A stretch of DNA of 20,654 nucleotides from Acanthaster planci (lineage: Eukaryota > Echinodermata > Asteroidea > Valvatida > Acanthasteridae). Shown here piece by piece: positions 1 to 9,100 of this stretch. The notes under the pieces were generated by a model that was given only the letters and a program-made list of their open reading frames with translations, was not told the origin of the DNA and ran no database searches. Within the stretch, counting starts at the first letter, position 1, and each line of letters begins with the position of its first letter. The DNA lies in contig NW_019091514.1 of the NCBI RefSeq assembly GCF_001949145.1, positions 519,190-539,843 on the forward strand, read 5' to 3'. The position numbers and the translations under genes are program-made.

Positions 1-126
1 TTGGAGGAGCTGTGAATAACAGCCGTGACCGATGCCATCCCTCCTGTGTCCTGTCAGAACCCTTGCTGTGGTTCATCTTGAAGGTGCTTGCTCCTGAAGA
101 AGCCCTGAAATCTTTCCATGAAATGG
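1..126 (+). CDS. BIRC6: BIRC6 exon e1, first copy (5' end cut by window)
   Basis: The frame starts at base 3 (GGA GGA GCT) and reads [14 protein letters not shown], then [21 protein letters not shown], ending in a split glycine codon (G|GT) before the donor GTAAGA at 127. The LWFILKVL...EALK-FH-MGG block is a hallmark of BIRC6 scaffold sequence. The 5' boundary cannot be seen. The exon is repeated at 1356-1481 with the same protein. Whether both copies exist in one chromosome is doubtful; see the duplication entry. Confidence 0.75.
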
Positions 127-3100
127 GTAAGACAGTTCGGAGACAATTTTTCAATTTATTTTGGTTTTCAGAAAAAGTCAATCTGTGACTTTCAAGATAT
201 ACCCCTACAGTCTTGAACTGTGCATTTTTAGGACGATTTTATTTGATCTGAATTTTATCTGATCTGGTTTGCGCATGTGCTAGGTATGAACCAGCCTTGA
301 GGGGCTATGTTAAGTCTTAAAGGCTCATTCATAACTACTCCACCATCAGATAAAGCCGGTAACTTAGCTTTTGTGATGTTCTGCACTAAGAGGCACCACC
401 AGTAACGTTAATTGACGACAAGGAATCGATATCTCTGAACTGCAGGTGGCATTCAGCTGATCTGTCGCAACCTGGTTGCCAGCAATCGCTCCTTCATAGA
501 CAGCTCTCCCAGTAGCATCTCGGCCATCATGCAGCATCTTGGGGCGTCGCTAAGGAACTCTTCAACCGCATCTCGGTGGAGTAAGACTACCAGCTCCTCC
601 TCAGCAGCGACAGCTGCAGACACAGAGACCACGGAAGGACTGACGAATTTTGCACCGTTTGGTAAGCCCATTGTGTATGTTTACCCCCAGTTAGAAACAA
701 TTGTCGGATATAATGCCAGATGATATGTAAATAAGCCGGGATTTCCTGTGTTGTAACATGGAGAACAGTTAGATATGTCCTGGTGATTTTTGTATATATT
801 GCCATGTGATGTCTGCATGTTTGTCCCTTGATTGAGTGATACCCTTTGAGGTTGTACTTAGAGAATCATACTAGTTCATGAATGTTGTGCACATGTTGAG
901 CTCTCACGTGGCATACAGGCTTTGTAGCAAATACCACTTCACAGCTTTTGTCTCAGAGTTTGAAAAAAAAGCAGTGATGTTGTTAGAAAATGTTGCACAA
1001 ATCTTGAACATACGACCACCTAGGGACAACATGTGCAGTGTCCAGGTTTACAAAGGACTGTTTGTGGGTGCATTATCTTGTGGTTTCAAAGATTTGGTAT
1101 TTTCAGCCAACAATAGCACCGCAAAGTGGGACAAAGTGCAATGTAGAATAACACTGTTGGGAAAAAGACTGTAACCCTCCTATGCTGAAGTCACTCTTTG
1201 GGTCACTTGGTAAACACCTCAAAGAAGCACAGCTGTGTTGTGTTGTGCACTGCACCAACAGTCCCTCACAGGAATATCAGATTGCACTTTTGTGCTGTCC
1301 AACAGCTGTGCTTCACTGTTTCATGTGCATAATTGTGGAGTAAACCAAATGCAGNTCGGAGGAGCTGTGAATAACAGCCGTGACCGATGCCATCCCTCCT
1401 GTGTCCTGTCAGAACCCTTGCTGTGGTTCATCTTGAAGGTGCTTGCTCCTGAAGAAGCCCTGAAATCTTTCCACGAAATGGGTAAGACAGTTCGGAGACA
1501 ATTTTTCAATTTATTTTGGTATTCAGAAAAAGTCAATCTGTGACTTTCAAGATGTACCTCTACAGTCTTGAACTGTGCAATTTCAGGACATTTTTATTTG
1601 ATCTGAAGTCAAAAAAGTTGTGTTCTGGTTTGATAATGTGCTAGGTGTGAACCAGCCTTGAGGGGTTGTGCTAAGCCTTAAAGGCTCATTCATAACTACT
1701 CCACCATCAGCTGAAGCCGGTAACTTAGCTTTTGTGATGTTCTGCACTAAGAGGCACCACCAGTAACGTTAATTGATGACAAGGAATCGATATCTCTGAA
1801 CTGTAGGTGGCATTCAGCTGATCTGTCGCAACCTGGTTGCCAGCAATCGCTCCTTCATAGACAGCTCTCCCAGTAGCATCTCGGCCATCATGCAGCATCT
1901 TGGGGCGTCGCTAAGGAACTCTTCAACCGCATCTCGGTGGAGTAAGACTACCAGCTCCTCCTCAGCAGCGACAGCTGCAGACACAGAGACCACGGAAGGA
2001 CTGACGAATTTTGCACCATTTGGTAAGCCCATTGTGTATGTTTACCCCCAGTTAGAAACAATTGTCGGATATAATGCCAGATGATATGTAAATAAGCTGG
2101 GATTTCCTGTGTTGTAACATGGAGAACAGTTAGATATGTCCTGGTGATTTTTGTATATATTGCCATGTGATGTCTGTATGTTTGTCTCTGGATTGAGTGA
2201 TACCCTTTGAGTTTGTACTTACAAAATCATACTAGTTCATGAATGTTGAGCACATGTTGAGCCCTCACGTGGCATTTGAAACAATCAGGAGAAATTTAAA
2301 TGGGAAGAGCTTGCAATGAGCACCGGTTCTTTTTTTAATTTCTGAACCTGGAATGTTGATTTCCCATTTCCCTTCAGGTGCCATCAACTCCAGCAGTCCT
2401 ACTGCCCAGCCAGCCGAGGTTCTACTCCAACCCACAGCTCCCCATCGGAGGGCTCGCTCAGCAGCCTGGTCCTATCACTTCTACCCTGAAGAGAACTGGT
2501 GCGACCTAACCATCTCCCTACCCAGCGCCGTCCTTCTCAAAGAAGTGCATATACAGCCCCATCTCACCTCCCTAGCAAGTAAGTGTTTAGGCAACTGCAT
2601 TCATGTTTCTGTTTCCTTAGCTCAGAATTGCGTTTTGAAACAGTCATTTCAGAACTTAGAGAAATTTATATCATTCTTTTTTAAAGAGTTGTGTCACTGC
2701 AGTAATGTTAGATCCTTACAGTGTTTTCCAAGAAAGCTGTATTCACAAGATTTGCTTAAGAATAAATTAAGTGGGAAAAATTGCAACATTGATTGATATG
2801 ACTTGTGAATAAAGGATGTTACTGATTAAAGCAGTTTTGAAGTTAACCAAAGTTTTTGAAAGTGCTAGCCGAAGTTAGTTTCACAAAGAGCCTTCTAGTA
2901 CTCAAGTTACTGTTTATTAAAGGGTCCAGGAGATGACATTGAATCACTAAGGAAATGGATGTAGCTGATTATTAGGACATTCAGCGTGAAAACCAAAAAG
3001 ATGCTCAAATACCTGTTTCTTTCAGCAAAACAAAAATCGAAAAAATAGGATTAATTGAAACACAAAGCTACATTTCCAAAGGTTGTGAAAAAATGGCATA

Positions 3101-6100
3101 AATCATGTAAATCTGATAATGTATGTTTGTATGTTGTAGCCTGCCCTTCTGCCATCTCCCTTGAGATCAGCAACGCTCTGGGCTCTTCTGCTGTCCCACT
3201 CAGCCCTCCCTTCCCGACCACGGGGCTCACCAACATCAAGCTACAGCTGCCCCAGCCCCAGGTGGCCACGTCCGTCTGCCTCCGCCTGCATCGCCCCTTG
3301 GACTCCAGCACCATTGGCCTGTCACAGATCATGCTGCTGGGGACGGCAGCATTCAGCGGAGGAGGACGGGAGGATGGGACAGGAACCTCCCACCATCTCC
3401 TGGCCTCAGGAGAGGATCACCCGACAAAGATGAGGTACATTAATAGTACCGTTGGTAATGATTGCCTTGGACTAGTTATTTAATTGCTTCTTAATAAAGA
3501 GTGGACAGACATGGCAAAGTACTGGCAAGGACTTTTTTCACCAATAACCCATTCACACTCTGTGACTGGTTTTGTTGATGTAAAGTAAGTCATTTACGGA
3601 AATACACTCACAACATTTGTTAAATATCATCACTGATGTCAAATACAGAAAACAAACACAAGTTGCAATGAAACAATCTCTAAACAAAAATTAGAAGCGA
3701 ATTCAGAAAGAGTTTCAAGAGGAAAGCAAGTGGCCCTGTTTACAAAAATTACCAAAAAAAGTCTGTACTGCCGTAGAACTAAGAGTTCAGCTTATCTAGA
3801 GTTCTACTAAGAACAGCATGAGTTTGAGCAAAAGAGCAAAAAGCTTTGCAATTGTGTTGATGGGATTTTCTGACAGTTTTGCTGTCCAACCTAAGCCTTA
3901 TTTCAGCAGTAGCCAACAATTGGGAGATTCTGCTGAATTAATCTTTTTAATTGTATTGAACCCTCAGAGTGAATGGATTTTGTAAAGGTTGGAGCCCAAA
4001 TGCCAAGTGTAAGATTTGATTAAGTGGTTGTACTGTGGAAAGTTTTTTTACAGCTTTTGGCTATAGTTATGGCACATTAGACTGGTTACTGTCTTACTTC
4101 TGTTGCATTTGTCTGTAGCATTGGAAATAGGAACCGTACCAGGCTTTTATGAATGGATCTGAGACTTTTTCCCTTCCCTTTGCCATAACTACAACAATTA
4201 TTTTTATACTAGGTTTTACCCTCACACTGATATAGTCACACTGTATTTTTAGTGTGTTCTGAGAGAAACAATAAAAAAGCTTGCTCTGGTGGGATGTGAA
4301 CCCACGATTTCCTGCCTACTAGTGCAGATGTCTTAACCACTTGACCACCAAAAATGCCAGGATTGGCTGGCTCAAGTCTAATGCAGCAGTGGGTACGGGA
4401 AGCAATCCATGACATCAGTTTGACCTTGTGTCAGGAATACATAAGGCGAAAACCCAGTGTACAATGAACATCTCCCGGACGCAAAGTCAGATTGGTATAG
4501 CTACGGCATGTGTTTGTTTTTCTCATTAGCATGAGGTGGCTTCGTCTACTGCACCAATGCCTGATCCAGTCACCTCTCTTGGAAGTTGCCATAGCCACCA
4601 CAGCCTCAGGGATGCCTTCCCTCCTGACCACCTGTACCTCCTTGCTGCTATCCCCACACTGTCAGGAGCACGCCGCCAGCATTGAGGCTGTCCTGCTCAA
4701 GCTAGGGCTGTGCAGCACGGAGGTGGGACTGTCGCTCTTTGACGTGGTGCTCAGGAACATCTACGGTGGCAGTGAAGGAGGTGAGTCCGTATGGCAGGTG
4801 TGCCCTGCAGCTAATTCAGACGTGTACTGAGCAAAGAAGTCGCTCTTTCAATCACTGTGTACAGATTGATGTGGATTTCCTGTGTGGTAACACGGAGGAT
4901 ATCTGTACACTGTCTGGGAAATTCTGTATGCAGTGCTGGATGATGACTGTCGCTCTTTTTTCTCAGTTTTCAAAATATGCACTCACTAAATAGCGTCACA
5001 CCTTTGTAATTTCTAGCTAACATGTTTTGTTGAGTCCCACAAATACAGGAATTCCACTTGAATATAATATTCTTCCATCTACCTTTATAGATAATGGAGC
5101 ACCGTTGATGGGTCGTAAAGCAGATGCCTCAACTGAATCGACTGTGGATATCATCTACCAACTGGGAACCACTTTAGATCAGGGCACCAGGGAAAGGTAT
5201 GCAATTCAGTTTTTGTTCAAATATACTGTCATTTTGTTTCTAATAACCGCAAGTTCTCTGCAGCAAAATATCATCCAAAGTTTCAAATCAAATGAAATTA
5301 TTTCAAATGTATAACTCTGTCTCTCATGTGAAACAAATTTGGGTTGTAAATTGTGACCTTTGAACTTATTTTGGCAGAGTGCAAGCCCTGCTAGCCTGGT
5401 TAGGTGACACGGCTCGCGTTCACCTGCACAAGAACAGCAGCTTCCCCCGCAGCCCCCTGACCTTCTCCCCCACTGAGGTCAGCCTCCTCAACCCCGCCCC
5501 TGCCCACATCCTGGGCGTGGCGTCCATCCTGTGGGCCAGCCACGACATGAGGGTGCCCTACCGGGTGGGGAGCCTGATTCCCAAGGAGTTGTTTAGGTGA
5601 GATGTCTTACTGTATGCACCTGTATTGTGAAATTCCTTAGACTTTGATCTTGCTGTTTTCTATCACGTATTTGCTTCCTTCTAAGACCACCAAAACATTT
5701 GTCTTTGCAAGCTATCAGGAGCAATAAGATTGAAATATGAGAGCATGTTGCAGAAAAGGTTATTGAAGTTATTATCTGCTCTGAGTAGAACAAAAGAGGG
5801 CATGTTTTTTATACTCACCAAGTGAGTCACCGAGGTTTTTCTAGTGTATGCGCGTTGGCTGCAGAGCATACCGAGTAAGCGTAACTAATTTCTTCTGGCT
5901 TGTATGGTCTTTCAGTCCATGCAGAACGCATGCAAGAACCCGCTTGTAACCACCTGTCTTTCTTTCGCCGAGTGGGGGTGCACTTTAGCTCAGGGGGCAT
6001 AGAGTTGAACAAAAAACTTATACCCAGCAAGAAATGAGACCGAGGGGTACCCCCCAACATGTCCAATCCCTATACACATTCCAGACTATTGTTACTTAAC

Positions 6101-9100
6101 ACATCGCCCAAGATGTCTGAAAGGAATTCCCCAGATTCCTGCGAGACAATGACCAACACAAAGCGTGGGGGGTTCTCTCCGTCTCATACCTTGCTGCATA
6201 TGAAAAAACTGATTGCCCTTGTTATGAGTCTGCTACGTCTTCAATATTGCACTAGCACTCTCTAATCTAAGCTGTACAGCCCCATGTTTACAACGGCTGC
6301 AATTTACCAATAAAACTGTTGACATGGACCAGAAGTGCCAGATGGTAGCTGATGGCTAAGCATCCTACACCTAGTTGTTACTCTGGCTGTAGAGACAAAT
6401 TCTCTCAGTTAACTCAATGAACTTTAAAGCAGTGTCCAGGGAAATCTTGTTCCGTTGTTCAAGCTGCAGATATTCCGAATTTCCTCAAAAGAGACTTTGT
6501 TTACCAGAGGCAAAGAAAGCATCAGCATATTGTTACAATTATCCATAACACCCATGCTCTCAGGAGCCCAAAAATGGAATTTAGATGGATGGTATAAAAG
6601 GGAGAGACTTTAGAGACAGACCATTTTTTATATGGAGTGGATCCCTTTTTGCAAACAAATTCTGCAGGCTGGTTATTAGGCGGAATTATACATTAGGATT
6701 GGAGTTTTCAAATAGTAATTAACGAGGCTGCATCTGTGTGATTGGTCCTGCTAGCTCCCTCTATGAGTGGTCGGTGGTCCTACCCTTGGATTCCCCTCTC
6801 AAACAAGCAACAGGCTTCGTCCTGTGTGCCATGTGCCACATCCATCCGTCTTTCTACGTAGCCATGCTGTCCTGGATGGGTATCATCAACACCGAGGAGG
6901 AGATGGAAGTGGATGAGCTCCTCACAGGTAGGTGTCAGGGGTCAAGGGTCGACAATCAAGCGCAGCGTTGGGGCAGTGTCCGAATATCTTATCGTCAGGT
7001 ATCCTTTGAAGATGCCTGATGGAATTTTAGAGGCTGTGGCATTTTCTGAGACTGCGTTTGTAATAACTGAAAAGGTTATTCGTGTTAGAAATCCAACTGG
7101 TTGATGCTTAATGAGGCAGAGGATCAAAGGGAGAAGAAGTTAGATCCAACTCTGTCAATTTTGTTGCTTTTCTGTATAATAAGTTCTCGGGAAAAAGTGA
7201 GTGATTGTTCAGAGAGTTGAGCATTATTATTATATGTTACCTCTTTGGGTGTGCAGTGAACCAGTTAAGCTCAGTATGATTAACTTCAAATGTTTATTTT
7301 GTTTACCAATTTCTCTATGAAGATGACAGTAAAGATGCTCAGGAGCATGGTCAGAGTCTGACAGACGACACCAAGGAAGCCAGTCGGCAGTCGCCAAGCC
7401 GTCCAGTGCACATCAACATGCTGGATCAACTCCACCTAGCCACCCTGGCTCTGGCCTCTCAGTCACCAGCCGCTACCCGAATCCTCCTGGAGTCCAACTT
7501 TCCCAGAATGCTGGCCAATGCCCTGATGGACTTCTGCAACTACGAGATCTACCGCAGTCGGCAGGGATCGGCGGAGGATGGCTCAGCTTGGCAAACCGAC
7601 TCGTACAAGCTGATTGAGGGGCAGGGACTGTCATCGCCGCGGACATACAGCACAGGCAGCTCTGATGGAAGCACGGTGTCTGTGATCCATATCACATCGG
7701 ACAAGATTGCCCCAATCCTGGACCTGTTCACAGAGCTGAGCAGCCAGCTGGTGATGAAAGACTGGCTTGGGGGACCGGAGGGTAGTGTCTTCTGGTCCTC
7801 ATTGCTCATGCTGCTTTGTAGTGTCAGCTCCAACGTAGTGCAGCCCAACACCCCGCCCGCCAACACCCATACCCACAAGGCCGCAGTGATGACTGTGCCG
7901 CAGAGGGCCACCGTCGAGTCATCCACCATCGCCTTCTTCTCCCGCGTCATCTCCTGCCACCCAGCCAACCAGCGGCTCCTGGCGCAAGTTGTGTGCGAGG
8001 TGGCCTGCAGTCGCAACAGTCAGGCCGGTGTTCGCCTGGCCATCTCAGGCTTCACCCGTCGCCTCATCTTACAGCTCATGCTGGAGGATGAGAGGATCCT
8101 AGTGTACATCCAAGGGACGTGTCGACTTTATAAAGGAAGGAGCAAGGCAGCCGATGGCGGAGCCTCACACCCACAGTTTGGTGTTGGGCACAAGTTCAGG
8201 GTGATGGAACCAAAGATGACAGCTACTGTTGGCACGCTAGTCACCGACGTCTGCGGTAGGTATTAAGCTTACTATTCATGGTAACTCCCTTAGCTACCCA
8301 TATTCCTCATCGTCCAAGTCAAAAGCACAATAAATGAGGCATAGATGGGGGAAGATCATCAGATGGCAAAAGGTTTGCAATGCCTGAGCATCGTCGATGG
8401 TCTCTTACTTGTTATTTCCATTGTGTAGCTTTTTTAAGTGCATTCTTTTTAAGCAAGGATGCCTTGTGCACATTCTGGTGAAAATTCATCACATGCACTC
8501 AGCAGGCACAAACCAGTCCAGCCCAGCGGGTCATCATAGAATCTGAAGGTGTGTAACTCAAGCTAGTTTAATGTATAACGGTTTGCCCGTACCCAACGTA
8601 TATTAATAAGCACTGTGTGCTATATACGTTGGGTACGGGCAAACCGTTATATATAATTAACATCTCCCCAACGCAAAAAAAAAAAAAAATACATCTTGGA
8701 AAAAAAAAAAATACATCTTGAAAAAAAAAAAAAAATACATCTTGAAAAAATACATCTTGAAAAATCAAGCTAGTTTGCCCGTCGGTATAGGATCCCACAG
8801 TGCATTGCGAGACTGAGAATTTTTCAGACACCTGATGAGCAAAGTGTTTGATCCCTCCACCTCAGATGCTCTGTCATTGGTGAAGAACAACACATCGCTA
8901 CCCAAGGATGCCAAGGCAAAGACAGACAAGTCCAAGAGGGAAGAACCATTCGTCCTGATAGATTACCTGCCAGGCAAGAAGGAGTTACTGGAGTCTGAAC
9001 AGTACATCAATTATGCCGCACACCAAGGTAACTGTTTATGACTAGTCATACAGTCTGGAGGTGGTCACCATGATGACCACTTTGAAAGAGTGAAGTAAGT

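Larger units (their letters stand above)
1..914 (+). repeat. Direct duplication, copy 1 (e1, intron, e2, intron start)
   Basis: Bases 1-914 match 1356-2275 closely. The copies are offset by 1355 in e1 and by 1361 from e2 onward, a net 6-base indel in the intervening intron. Both exons and all four splice sites are intact in each copy. After base 914 the copies diverge abruptly (GGCAT then ACAGG here, TTGAA in copy 2). Copy 1 begins exactly at window base 1 and copy 2 exactly after the single N. Confidence 0.95.
1356..2275 (+). repeat. Direct duplication, copy 2 (e1', intron, e2', intron start)
   Basis: This is the second copy of the 1-914 block. It differs by scattered substitutions and small indels, mostly intronic; around 1590-1645 the intron is clearly rearranged relative to 235-285. 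The copy is contiguous with the rest of the gene: e2' splices in frame to e3 at 2378. If only one copy is real in the chosen haplotype, this is the one joined to downstream exons. Confidence 0.95.
3435..4529 (+). other. Intron e4-e5, with a minus-strand tRNA-like sequence
   Basis: 1,095-base AT-rich intron. Its only recognisable content is the tRNA-like sequence at 4282-4350 and a short motif at 4467-4485 that recurs at 8659-8677. Confidence 0.8.
8558..8776 (+). mobile_element. Retroposon-like insertion with 12-bp flanking direct repeats
   Basis: The sequence TCAAGCTAGTTT occurs exactly at 8558-8569 and 8765-8776. Between the two copies lie a foldback hairpin (8574-8651) and an A-rich tail (8675-8764). 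A flanking direct repeat plus a terminal A-rich tract is the usual mark of LINE-mediated retroposition, here in + orientation. No coding capacity and no clear Pol III promoter are visible, so the family is unknown. An alternative is a local rearrangement, because GTTTGCCCGT also occurs both inside (8581-8590) and at the right edge (8773-8782). Confidence 0.5.
8260..8827 (+). other. Intron e9-e10, containing a retroposon-like insertion
   Basis: 568 bases. The region 8558-8776 holds the insertion, hairpin and A-rich array described separately. The remainder (8260-8557) shows nothing recognisable. Confidence 0.8.

Noticed and set aside
453-671. Minus-strand open frames opposite e2 (also 1814-2032)
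   Set aside because: They are shadows of a GC-rich coding exon whose + strand reading matches BIRC6 and has proper splice sites.
2579-2794. Open continuation of e3 for about 70 codons, possible retained-intron isoform
   Set aside because: There is no family match, the composition is AT-rich, and a strong GTAAGT donor sits at the exon end.
5980-6055. tRNA A-box-like TAGCTCAGGGG in the e7-e8 intron
   Set aside because: No B-box at the right distance and no cloverleaf pairing.
6593-6600. TATAAAAG in the e7-e8 intron, possible internal promoter
   Set aside because: No initiator, coding start or transcript evidence is visible; such strings arise by chance in AT-rich introns.
7549-8016. 155-codon minus-strand open frame inside e9
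   Set aside because: It lies wholly opposite a conserved BIRC6 exon and has no recognisable domain.
8568-8831. Minus-strand open frame with repeated QDVFF
   Set aside because: It is the translation of an A-rich tandem tract and a hairpin.
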